From the NCBI GenBank assembly GCA_023251875.1, contig JAHEXY010000010.1, positions 98,047 to 162,046 of the forward strand: DNA of 64,000 nucleotides, read 5' to 3'. Numbering within the stretch: position 1 is the stretch's first letter; every line of letters starts with the position of its first letter. A model generated the notes under the pieces. The model searched no databases, had not been told where the DNA came from, and was given only the letters and a program-made list of their open reading frames with translations. Positions 42,636 through 50,524 of this stretch are shown in pieces. This stretch comes from Bacteroidota bacterium. Lineage in GTDB: Bacteria > Bacteroidota > Bacteroidia > JAHEXY01. The position numbers and the translations under genes were made by a program.

Positions 42636-43469
42636 ATGCTTAGAAAAATAGTAATCATATTATTTTGGATTTTGTTACCCGTTTCATTGGTAGCATTAAT
42701 GGGCTTTGTAAATCAAAAACAACAATGCATATCGTTTACATCAATGGAAATAAATGTTGATTATTCTGATGGCAATTTTTTTATTGATAAAAATGATATT
42801 AAATCCATCATCTATAGTAAAGGAGATTCATTAGTAGGAAGCAGATGTAAAAAAATCAACCTTTTTTCTTATGAAAAATTAATTAATCAAAATCCATCGG
42901 TACAAAAAGCTCAAATTTATTCTTCCGTTGATGGCAAACTTTTTATCAATGTTGAACAAAGAAAACCCCTTATCAGAATTATGAATAACCTTACCAACGG
43001 ATTTTATATTGACGAGAATGGCAAATACATGCCCCTATCTAATAATTACGCAGCTCGTGTAATTATTGCAAATGGCATCAGCGATATTTTGCCAAATGAT
43101 TCGGTCATAAAAGGTTTTGCTGGTGGCATACAATCAGTAAACAATATAGCTCCCGGAAAATCAACCTTAGCAGACTTATTTACACTTGCACAATTTATTG
43201 AAGCAGACACTTTATGGAATGCGATGTTTGAACAAATTTATGTAAATGAAAATAACGATATAGAATTAATTCCAAAAGTTGGGAAACATAAAATTGTTAT
43301 TGGCAATATTCAAAATATAGAACAAAAGTTTGCCAACTTAAAACTGTTTTATATAAAAGGACTTAACCGAAAAGGTTGGGAAAATTATACCGTAATCAAT
43401 TTAAAGTTTCAAAATCAAGTAGTGTGTACAAAAGCAGCAAATAAACCATTAAAAACCTCAACAATATGA
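42636..43469 (+). CDS. ftsQ: FtsQ/DivIB-like division protein
   Basis: A 277-residue bitopic protein. Membrane segment: VIILFWILLPVSLVALMGFV (about 5-24). A POTRA-like region (SMEINVDYSDGNFFIDKNDIKSII) and the beta domain with VQKAQIYSSVDGKLFINVEQRKPLIRI, GFYIDENGKYMPLSNNYAARV and YTVINLKFQNQVVC follow. The VEQRxPxxRI and YIDxxGxxxPL motifs are diagnostic of FtsQ. It links early and late divisome proteins. It overlaps ftsA by 4 bp. Confidence 0.9.
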   Translation: MLRKIVIILFWILLPVSLVALMGFVNQKQQCISFTSMEINVDYSDGNFFIDKNDIKSIIYSKGDSLVGSRCKKINLFSYEKLINQNPSVQKAQIYSSVDGKLFINVEQRKPLIRIMNNLTNGFYIDENGKYMPLSNNYAARVIIANGISDILPNDSVIKGFAGGIQSVNNIAPGKSTLADLFTLAQFIEADTLWNAMFEQIYVNENNDIELIPKVGKHKIVIGNIQNIEQKFANLKLFYIKGLNRKGWENYTVINLKFQNQVVCTKAANKPLKTSTI

Positions 43470-44758
43470 AAGCATCTGAAATAGTAGTTGGCTTAGATAT
43501 AGGCACAACAAAAATTTGTGCCATCGTTGGCCGTAAAAACGAAAATGGAAAACTTGAAATTCTCGGCATGGGTAAAGCCAATTCAATGGGTGTAATGCGA
43601 GGCGTTGTATCCAACATCGAAAAAACGGTGGCTTCAATTAAATTGGCTGTACAAGAAGCTGCCACAAAATCGGGTGTTGAGATTCAAGTAGTAAATGTGG
43701 GTATTGCAGGTCAGCATATAAAAAGCCTTCAACACCGTGGTATCAGAACCCGACAAAGTGTTGACGATGAAATTAGCCAAAGCGATATTGATGCATTAAT
43801 TGAAGACATGCAAAAACTAGTGATGCCTCCGGGAGAAGCCATTATTCATGTATTGCCACAAGAATTTTTGGTTGACAATGAACCTGGAATTAAAGATCCT
43901 ATTGGCATGTCTGGTGTTCGATTAGAAGCCAATTTCCATATCATAACCGGACAACTTACTGCCGCCAATAACATTAAAAAATGTGTGAACAAAGCAGATT
44001 TAGATATTGTAGATCTTATTCTAGAGCCTCTTGCTTCATCTGATGCCGTACTTAGTGAAGAAGAAAAAGAAGCAGGAGTTGTATTGGTAGATATTGGTGG
44101 TGGCACTACAGATATTGCCATTTTTAAAGATGGTATTATTCGCCATACTGCTGTTATTCCATTTGGAGGAAATATCATTACTGAAGATATAAAAGAAGGA
44201 TGCACCATTATTGCCGGCCAAGCAGAATTACTCAAAACAAAATTTGGTTCTTGCCTTGCCAGTGAAGCTCAAGAAAATGAAATTGTTTCTATACCCGGCT
44301 TACGCGGACGCGAACCTAAAGAAATTTCGGTAAAAAATTTAGCGCGTATTATTCAAGCTCGTATGGAAGAAATTATTGAGCAAGTATATTACGAAATAAA
44401 AAATTCCGGATACGAGAAAAAATTAATCGCAGGTATTGTACTTACAGGTGGAGGTTCAATGCTGAAACACATCACCCAACTTTTTGAATACGTAACAGGC
44501 ATGGATACAAGAGTAGGGTTTCCAACAGAACATCTTGCAAAAGGATTTAGTGACGAAATTAAAAGTCCCATGTATGCTACTTGTATAGGACTTGTATTAA
44601 AAGGATTGGAATCTTATGAAAAACAAATCAGCAAATATCCTAAACAAGAAGAAGAAACACCAATTGCGCAAACCATTAAAACCAAAGGAAGTTTTTTTGA
44701 AAAAATATTGGGTAAAACCAAACAATTTTTTGAAGAAGACCACATATCAGAAAACTAA
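43466..44758 (+). CDS. ftsA: Division protein FtsA
   Basis: A 430-residue actin-like ATPase. IVVGLDIGTTKICAIVGR is phosphate loop 1. GVMRGVVSNIEKTVASIK, QHIKSLQHRG, the 1C domain segment AIIHVLPQEFLVDNEPGIKDPIGMSG, VLVDIGGGTTDIAIFKDG (phosphate 2) and GIVLTGGGSMLKHITQLFEYV follow. The C-terminal 20 residues (SFFEKILGKTKQFFEED) form the amphipathic membrane-targeting helix. It tethers FtsZ to the membrane. Confidence 0.95.
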   Translation: MKASEIVVGLDIGTTKICAIVGRKNENGKLEILGMGKANSMGVMRGVVSNIEKTVASIKLAVQEAATKSGVEIQVVNVGIAGQHIKSLQHRGIRTRQSVDDEISQSDIDALIEDMQKLVMPPGEAIIHVLPQEFLVDNEPGIKDPIGMSGVRLEANFHIITGQLTAANNIKKCVNKADLDIVDLILEPLASSDAVLSEEEKEAGVVLVDIGGGTTDIAIFKDGIIRHTAVIPFGGNIITEDIKEGCTIIAGQAELLKTKFGSCLASEAQENEIVSIPGLRGREPKEISVKNLARIIQARMEEIIEQVYYEIKNSGYEKKLIAGIVLTGGGSMLKHITQLFEYVTGMDTRVGFPTEHLAKGFSDEIKSPMYATCIGLVLKGLESYEKQISKYPKQEEETPIAQTIKTKGSFFEKILGKTKQFFEEDHISEN

Positions 44759-44788
44759 TTAAATGCTCATTATTAATTAACTAAACAT

Positions 44789-44797
44789 AGGAGGGAA
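44789..44797 (+). promoter_or_regulatory. Strong Shine-Dalgarno sequence of ftsZ
   Basis: TAGGAGGG stands about 7 bases before the ftsZ ATG. No other confident gene in the window has a comparable sequence, and Bacteroidota ribosomes generally do not use one. It marks ftsZ as having its own translation control. Confidence 0.6.
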
Positions 44798-44801
44798 AAC
44801 C

Positions 44802-46538
44802 ATGAAACGTATAATGCAATTTGATCTACCTAAAGATGGCCCATCAATCATAAAAGTGATTGGTGTTGGAGGTGGAGGCAGCAATGCTGTTAACCATATG
44901 TTCCGTCAAGGAATAAAAGGTGTTGAGTTTATCGTATCCAATACCGATCAACAAGCACTTGAAATTAGTCCTGTACCAACAAAAATTCAATTGGGTGCAG
45001 GTTTAACAGAAGGTATGGGCGCAGGTTCAATTCCTGAAGTAGGCCGTAATGCTGCACTCGAAAACATTGAGCAAATTAAAGATGTGCTCGACAGTTCTAC
45101 CAAAATGGTATTCATTACTGCCGGTATGGGCGGTGGTACCGGAACAGGTGCTGCTCCCGTTATTGCAAGTGTTTCAAAAGAATTAGGAATTCTTACAGTT
45201 GGTATTGTAACCATTCCATTTGTTTTTGAAGGCCGCAAACGCAGAGCACAAGCCGAAGAAGGAATTCGTGAAATGCGTAAATATGTTGATACGCTTATCG
45301 TAATTTCTAACGACAAATTACGTGATATGTATGGCAATCTTTCTTTAGCAAATGCTTTTGGAAAAGCTGATGACATTCTCACCACAGCCGCCAGAGGTAT
45401 TGCAGAAATTATTACCGTTACCGGTTACGTGAATGTTGATTTTAAAGATGTAAAAACCGTTATGACAAATGGAGGAACTGCCATTATGGGATCTGCGGTA
45501 GCTGAAGGGCAAAATCGTGCTCGTGTTGCTGTTGAAAACGCATTGTCATCACCCTTGTTAAACGACAATAATATTAAAGGCGCTAAATACATTCTTCTCA
45601 ACATTACTTCTGGTATGGAAGAAGTATTAATGGATGAGATTACAGAAATTACCGACTTTATACAAAATGAAGCCGGTGATAATGCTGAAATTATTTGGGG
45701 AACCGGAACAGATGAAACACTAGGAAATCAAGTTTCTATTACCCTTATTGCAACAGGCTTTAACACTAATCCTGATTTAGGTTTAACGGAACCTGCTAAA
45801 CCTAAAATTATTCTTAACCTGGTAGATGATGTGAATAAACCAATTGTAAAAGAAGAAAAAACAATTACACACACACTACCTAAAAAAGAATTTAAACCTG
45901 TTACGTATAATTTATTTACCGACACAGCAAAAGATAGAAAGTTAGAAGATGTAATTCAAAAAGAAGAATTGTTAACACCTCAAGATACTTTCATCCAAAA
46001 TAGTGAGCCTCTTGAAAATAAAACAGAACTCATTGTAGAAACAAAAATGGAAGAAACTTTTACGGATGAAATAACAATTGTTGATGAACCTTCATTAAAA
46101 ATTGTAGATCCTAAAGAAGTAACTTTTGAATTTGAAATGGAACAGCCCATTCAAGATGAACCATTATTTGTAGTAGATGAAGAAAATACAACAGAGCCAA
46201 TAATGGAACAACAAGAATTGGTTACTGAAACTACAAATGAAATAGAAAAAGAAACTGAAACTTACTTTAGTAGTTCTGAAATTACTCCTGATTTACAATT
46301 GCAAAAGTCAAAAGAGCGTATTCTTAAATTAAAAGAATTGAGCTTTAAATTAAAAACTTCACCAAGTGCAATTGTTGATTTAGAAAACGAACCAGCTTAT
46401 AAAAGAAGAAATGTAGAACTTTCAAATGTTGCTCATTCTTCAGAAAGCCAAGTTTCACGTTTTACAGTATCAGAAGGAGAAGACAATAAAACAGAGTTGA
46501 AACAAAACAATTCTTTTCTTCATGATAATGTTGATTAA
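44802..46538 (+). CDS. ftsZ: Division GTPase FtsZ with long C-terminal tail
   Basis: A 578-residue tubulin homologue. IKVIGVGGGGSNAVNHMF, the signature AGMGGGTGTGAAPVIA (GGGTGTG at 110-116), GRKRRAQAEEGI and the T7 loop VNVDFKDVKTVM are normal. The globular part ends near residue 330. The tail of about 245 residues is acidic and disordered (Glu/Thr/Lys-rich). Near its end AYKRRNVEL resembles the conserved C-terminal peptide, and the protein closes with NSFLHDNVD. A palindromic repeat and a rho-independent terminator follow, so this is the end of the dcw transcription unit. Confidence 0.96.
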   Translation: MKRIMQFDLPKDGPSIIKVIGVGGGGSNAVNHMFRQGIKGVEFIVSNTDQQALEISPVPTKIQLGAGLTEGMGAGSIPEVGRNAALENIEQIKDVLDSSTKMVFITAGMGGGTGTGAAPVIASVSKELGILTVGIVTIPFVFEGRKRRAQAEEGIREMRKYVDTLIVISNDKLRDMYGNLSLANAFGKADDILTTAARGIAEIITVTGYVNVDFKDVKTVMTNGGTAIMGSAVAEGQNRARVAVENALSSPLLNDNNIKGAKYILLNITSGMEEVLMDEITEITDFIQNEAGDNAEIIWGTGTDETLGNQVSITLIATGFNTNPDLGLTEPAKPKIILNLVDDVNKPIVKEEKTITHTLPKKEFKPVTYNLFTDTAKDRKLEDVIQKEELLTPQDTFIQNSEPLENKTELIVETKMEETFTDEITIVDEPSLKIVDPKEVTFEFEMEQPIQDEPLFVVDEENTTEPIMEQQELVTETTNEIEKETETYFSSSEITPDLQLQKSKERILKLKELSFKLKTSPSAIVDLENEPAYKRRNVELSNVAHSSESQVSRFTVSEGEDNKTELKQNNSFLHDNVD

Positions 46539-46557
46539 TAAAATATTTTCCGAGCTT

Positions 46558-46590
46558 CTCTCTCCCTTTGGGAGAGAGGTAGAGTGAGGG
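46558..46590. repeat. CTCTCTCCCTTTGGGAGAGAG palindrome after ftsZ
   Basis: Perfect arms CTCTCTCCC/GGGAGAGAG around TTT, with tail GTAGAGTGAGGG. It lies between the ftsZ stop and the terminator. Confidence 0.75.
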
Positions 46591-46618
46591 CAAATAAGAA
46601 ACATCCTATGTTTAGATG

Positions 46619-46651
46619 CCATAGCTCTTTTTCCCAGAGCTATGGTTTTTT
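46619..46651 (+). terminator. Rho-independent terminator of the dcw operon
   Basis: CCATAGCTCT and AGAGCTATGG form a perfect 10-bp stem around TTTTCCC, followed by TTTTTTA on the plus strand. Confidence 0.8.
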
Positions 46652-46986
46652 ATTTTAAATTTAAAAAGTCGGTATCAAACTCAAAAGGTTCAATGGAATT
46701 CATTTTCACCTTTGAAAATGATGAATGATTCGGATTAATTAAAAAATTAAAATCGCCCTGTACCACTGCTAAAGGAACTTGTAACACAAGAGATTTATTT
46801 TCTTTAATAAAAGCATCTCCAATTTTTCGTGTTAATTGAGAATATGGAAAGTTTTTCCAGCTCTTGGGGAATGGCTTCTCTATAATTTGTATTAATGCGT
46901 ATCAAATAATAATCATCCGGAATAGAAGACAAAGGCAAACTTAATCCTTGGCATTTTGAATAGCCACTAATTCAGAAGTGTTATAT
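46650..46986 (-). pseudogene. Decayed RES-domain toxin gene
   Basis: One minus-strand frame reads RKIGDAFIKENKSLVLQVPL, AVVQGDFNFLINPNHSSFSK and EPFEFDTDFLNLK to a stop at 46650. This is the C-terminal half of a RES-type toxin (GDxF..L.VP, NFLINPNH, pF.FD). Upstream, in another frame, SLPLSSIPDDYYLIRINTN fits the middle of the same fold, and KRVYNTSELVAIQ fits the part before. The breaks near 46860 and 46960 are a frameshift and a deletion or stop. RES toxins degrade NAD+ and normally pair with an Xre/MbcA antitoxin, not seen here. Confidence 0.65.
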
Positions 46987-47032
46987 ACCCTCTTGTATTT
47001 TTTCTTTTTAAGACCATTATGAAGCTCTTTAT

Positions 47033-47239
47033 TTATTCTCTAATAAACCTGCTTCTGTTTTTAGACCACCAGCCCTTTTTAACTTCTTTGGCAAGTTTAT
47101 CTACATCAGCTTGTTTTGCTTTTGATTTAGCAGTTACTTCTTTATAAACCAAATAATCAATAAACTTTTGAAGCCCATCAGTCTTGACATAAGATGGGAG
47201 GCGAATAATAATTTCATTATTGGTTCTTTCTATACGCAT
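47033..47239 (-). CDS. Small antitoxin-like protein, intact copy
   Basis: A 68-residue protein, MRIERTNNEIIIRLPSYVKT, DGLQKFIDYLVYKEVTAKSK, then KLAKEVKKGWWSKNRSRFI. Short beta strands followed by a long helix and a basic tail resemble the small proteins that precede PIN-type toxins in Bacteroidota. The name is inferred from that resemblance. A frameshifted copy with about 90% DNA identity is at 16533-16739. No intact toxin follows, only the decayed RES-type gene, so it is an orphan. Confidence 0.6.
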   Translation of the reverse strand: MRIERTNNEIIIRLPSYVKTDGLQKFIDYLVYKEVTAKSKAKQADVDKLAKEVKKGWWSKNRSRFIRE

Positions 47240-47442
47240 AAATTACATTTGTAACGAATTTAAGAATTTCTTGGTGGCTATAAAATGAATAGTTGAGGTT
47301 TATGCCTCAATAAAAATAGTCTTAAATGCAGCATCTCCTTTTTTACCATTGGATGCAAAAAACAGGCAATATCTAACCAACGAATATTAATGATGTATTT
47401 GAGTGGATGGCTTGTTTATCAAGCGGTACAGGAGTAAATGAA

Positions 47443-47478
47443 AAAGGACAAATTTCCGAAAACGGAGATTTGTCCTTT
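47443..47478 (-). terminator. Terminator of the initiator tRNA
   Basis: AAAGGACAAATTTCCG and CGGAGATTTGTCCTTT pair over 16 bp (one G-T) around AAAA, four bases beyond the tRNA 3' end. On the minus strand the stem is followed by TTTTTCATTT. Confidence 0.75.
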
Positions 47479-47482
47479 CAAG

Positions 47483-47554
<72 letters not shown>

Positions 47555-47618
47555 ATATGAATGCAAATGTAGCTTTGTTTATTTAATTTACCAAGCTTTA
47601 ACAAGTATTCTTTATGTT

Positions 47619-48170
47619 TTAACGATTAAATGGATTCCAAGGTAATTCGGTTGCCATATGGTCAAAAGCAACTTTTCTGGCAAGCATAAAGAGATAATCT
47701 GAAAGGCGATTGAGGTATTGGATGAGCAATGGCTCTAATATAGTTTGCTCTGACAAATGGCTTGCACATCTTTCTGCTCTTCTGCAAACGCATCGTGCAA
47801 TATGGCAAGTAGAAACTGCAGGATGCCCTCCCGGTAAAATAAAGTTTTTTAAAGGAGGAAGCACTTCATTCATGGCATCTATTTCTTTTTCCAATATTAA
47901 AATATCAGTTTCGGTAATATCAGGGAGCTGCATTTTTGATTTACCAGAATCAGCAGCTAATTGGGAGCCTATTGTAAATAATATATTCTGAATTTGAATA
48001 AGCATTGCAACTTGATGTTTGTCTCCAAGCTGGTCTCTCAATAAGCCTATATAAGAATTGAGTTCATCAACTGTTCCGTATGCATCAATACGTATGTGGT
48101 GTTTAGGTACGCGCGTTCCACCTATTAAAGAAGTTTCTCCTTTGTCGCCTGTTTTTGTATATATCTTCAT
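47619..48170 (-). CDS. pduO: Cob(I)alamin adenosyltransferase, PduO type
   Basis: A 183-residue enzyme. MKIYTKTGDKGETSLIGGTRVPKHHIRIDAYGTVDELN is the ATP-binding N-terminus. The C-terminal VSTCHIARCVCRRAERCASHL helix and YLNRLSDYLFMLARKVAF complete the PduO/MMAB family. It transfers adenosyl from ATP to cob(I)alamin. Adenosylcobalamin-dependent enzymes must be encoded elsewhere. It stands alone on the minus strand, upstream of the initiator tRNA. Confidence 0.93.
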   Translation of the reverse strand: MKIYTKTGDKGETSLIGGTRVPKHHIRIDAYGTVDELNSYIGLLRDQLGDKHQVAMLIQIQNILFTIGSQLAADSGKSKMQLPDITETDILILEKEIDAMNEVLPPLKNFILPGGHPAVSTCHIARCVCRRAERCASHLSEQTILEPLLIQYLNRLSDYLFMLARKVAFDHMATELPWNPFNR

Positions 48171-48182
48171 AGATTATTTTTT

Positions 48183-48212
48183 AGACACGAATTGCACAAA
48201 TTAACACGAAAA
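48183..48212. repeat. ACACGAATT-family dispersed repeat, half element
   Basis: AGACACGAATTGCACAAATT followed by AACACGAAAA resembles the left arm of the palindrome at 21286-21345. Confidence 0.5.
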
Positions 48213-48222
48213 AATCCAAACT

Positions 48223-48253
48223 CCCTCTCCTTTGGAGTAGGTTAGGGAGAGGT
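48223..48253. repeat. CCCTCTCCTTTGGAG-type palindrome before pduO
   Basis: CCCTCTCCTTTGGAGTAGG with tail TTAGGGAGAGG, between the kynureninase 3' end and the pduO start. Confidence 0.65.
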
Positions 48254-48255
48254 TT

Positions 48256-49533
48256 TTAGCTTTTATAAAAATCAAGCATCGCTTCTCCCAACAAATAAAT
48301 ATCTTCAAATGAATTATATAAAGGAACAGGGGAAATTCGCATCACGTCAGGCTCTCGCCAATCTACTATAATACCTTGAGTAGATAATTTTTCTACTAAT
48401 AATTTCCCCCCCGAACTTACTATGATTGATAACTGACATCCTCTTTCTTGTGGATTTTTGGGTGTAATAATTTCAAATATATTTTTCTTTAACAGAGAAT
48501 TAATTTCTATTAAAGTAAACTCTAAGTAATCGGTAAGCAATTTACTTTTTTTGCATAATAAATCTATTCCTGCTTCGTCAAATATATCTAAAGCAGCTTT
48601 GTGCATAGCCATTGAAAAAATAGGATCATTACTCAATTGCCAACCTTCAGCAGTTTTAATGGGTTTAAAACCCGATTCCATTTTAAATCGGGTTTCTTTA
48701 TCATAACCAAACCAACCTGCAAAGCGAATTATCTCGGGATTTTTTGTATGCTTTTCATGAACGTAAATTCCTGCAACACATCCCGGGCCTGAATTTAAAT
48801 ATTTGTATCCGCACCAAGCTGCAAAATCAACATTCCAATCATGCATTTGTAATTTTACATTTCCTGCTGCATGTGCTAAATCAAAACCTGCATAAGCGCC
48901 AACTTTATGGGCTTCTTTGGTTATGGCTTTTATATCAAATAATTGTCCGGTATAATAGTTTACTCCTCCAAATAAAACTAGAGCCAGTTCATCTTCAATT
49001 TCATCTATTTTTGCAACAATATCATCAGTGCGAATAATTTTTTCGTTTTTTCTAGGTTTCATTTCAATTATACAATCATCCGGATTTAATCCGTGAAAGC
49101 GAACTTGTGTTTCAAGCATGTATTGATCAGAAGAAAATGGGCGATGTTCACACAAAATTTTTTTTCTTTTTCCATACGGTTTATAAAAAGACACCATTAA
49201 TAAATGCATATTAACAGTAAGGCTATTCATGGCCACTACTTCATTGGTTTTTGCTCCAATAATTTTGCTTAATGGTTCAGCCAGCATTTCATGGTAAGTG
49301 TACCAAGGGTATTTAGCTTTAAAATGACCTTCAACGCCATGAGTAGCCCAATCATCTAATTCCTGACCTAGAGCTTTCTTTGTTTGTTTAGGTTGTAAGC
49401 CAAGAGAATTACCACAAAAATAAATTACATTTTTTCCTTTATGTTGGGGGAAAAGAAAAGATGATTTGAAATTTTTTAGCGTATCATTTTCATCTAAGCT
49501 TTTAGCAAATTCTTTTGTATGTTGAAATTCCAT
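48256..49533 (-). CDS. kynU: Kynureninase
   Basis: A 425-residue PLP enzyme. VIYFCGNSLGLQPKQTKKAL, NSLTVNMHLLMVSFY, CEHRPFSSDQYMLETQ, GGVNYYTGQLFDI, AYAGFDLAHAAGNVKL and the PLP-binding Lys244 in WCGYKYLNSGPGCVAGIYVHE are all typical. IFSMAMHKAALDIFDEAGID and VDWREPDVMRISPVPLYNSFED close the fold. It cleaves kynurenine or 3-hydroxykynurenine to anthranilates. No other kynurenine-pathway gene is in the window. Confidence 0.95.
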   Translation of the reverse strand: MEFQHTKEFAKSLDENDTLKNFKSSFLFPQHKGKNVIYFCGNSLGLQPKQTKKALGQELDDWATHGVEGHFKAKYPWYTYHEMLAEPLSKIIGAKTNEVVAMNSLTVNMHLLMVSFYKPYGKRKKILCEHRPFSSDQYMLETQVRFHGLNPDDCIIEMKPRKNEKIIRTDDIVAKIDEIEDELALVLFGGVNYYTGQLFDIKAITKEAHKVGAYAGFDLAHAAGNVKLQMHDWNVDFAAWCGYKYLNSGPGCVAGIYVHEKHTKNPEIIRFAGWFGYDKETRFKMESGFKPIKTAEGWQLSNDPIFSMAMHKAALDIFDEAGIDLLCKKSKLLTDYLEFTLIEINSLLKKNIFEIITPKNPQERGCQLSIIVSSGGKLLVEKLSTQGIIVDWREPDVMRISPVPLYNSFEDIYLLGEAMLDFYKS

Positions 49534-49540
49534 TGAGAAA

Positions 49541-49623
49541 TAGTTATTAGTTGTTCGTTATTAGTTATTCGATTATATGGTTAATTTTTTTCTAATAACC
49601 GATAACGAATAACTAACAACTAA
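49541..49623. repeat. TAGTTATTAGTTGTTCGTTA inverted repeat
   Basis: The 30 bp at 49541-49570 pair with the reverse complement of 49592-49623 at about 26 positions, in the divergent gap between kynU and truB. It is related to the single-arm repeats at 18464 and 31883. Confidence 0.6.
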
Positions 49624-49652
49624 ACTGTAAATTTACAAAAACATATAGGTTC

Positions 49653-50369
49653 ATGATGATAGAAAATGTAGAAAATAAAAATTATGATTTTTTAGGTGGT
49701 AGTGTTTTGGTTTTAAATAAGCCTTTGCGATGGACTTCTTTCGATGTAGTTCGTCAAGTACGCATCATGATTGCAAGGCATCATAAGATGAATAATAAGA
49801 AAATTAAAGTGGGACATGCCGGTACATTAGATCCATTAGCTACAGGCTTATTAATTATTTGTACAGGTAGTATGACAAAACGCATTCATGAGTTTCAAGA
49901 TCTTGATAAAGTGTATACGGGCACGATTACTCTGGGTACAACTACTCCTTCATTTGATCTGGAAACTGAATTTGATGCTAGTTTTCCAATCGATCATATT
50001 TCTCAAGAACAGATTTATGCTGCTGCTGAAAAATTTATTGGTACAATTGCACAAATGCCACCGGTATTTTCTGCAAAAAAAGTAGATGGTAAAAAAGCCT
50101 ATCTAAAAGCACGGAAAGGAAAACCGATAGCATTAAAGATGTCGGAAATAACCATTAAAAAATTTGAAATTACTGCTATTGAAATGCCTAATATTAAATT
50201 TAAAGTGGTTTGTAGTAAGGGCACATATATTCGTTCTTTGGCAAATGATTTTGGAAAAGCCTTGCTTTCGGGCGCTCATCTTTCAGCCCTTTGTAGAGAA
50301 AGAATAGGAGAACACACCTTAAATGACGCTATTTCCATTGAAACATTAAAGCAGCTTTTGCCTTTGTAA
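49653..50369 (+). CDS. truB: tRNA pseudouridine-55 synthase TruB
   Basis: A 238-residue enzyme. VLVLNKPLRWTSFDVVRQVR, KVGHAGTLDPLATGLLIICTG (catalytic Asp), KVYTGTITLGTTTPSFDLET, QMPPVFSAKKVDGKKAYLKARKG and VVCSKGTYIRSLANDFGKAL are family motifs. It modifies U55 in the T loop of tRNAs. It is shorter than E. coli TruB because the C-terminal PUA-like part is minimal, as usual in Bacteroidota. Confidence 0.94.
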   Translation: MMIENVENKNYDFLGGSVLVLNKPLRWTSFDVVRQVRIMIARHHKMNNKKIKVGHAGTLDPLATGLLIICTGSMTKRIHEFQDLDKVYTGTITLGTTTPSFDLETEFDASFPIDHISQEQIYAAAEKFIGTIAQMPPVFSAKKVDGKKAYLKARKGKPIALKMSEITIKKFEITAIEMPNIKFKVVCSKGTYIRSLANDFGKALLSGAHLSALCRERIGEHTLNDAISIETLKQLLPL

Positions 50370-50524
50370 TAATTTAAATTACAGCAATATAAATTTATCT
50401 TGATTTTTATTATTTTTAGTCTTTTAAGTGTTAAAATATAAAATGTAATTTCGCCATACATTAACCCCTAATCTTGTTTTGTCTATTTATATATTTTAAT
50501 TGATGAATCATTGATTGTTTAAAA

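Noticed and set aside
43846..44235. A 129-codon minus-strand frame within ftsA
   Set aside because: Antisense shadow of a strongly conserved gene, with no start signal or homology pattern.
44987..45385. A 132-codon minus-strand frame within ftsZ
   Set aside because: Antisense of the conserved GTPase domain. No evidence of a separate gene.
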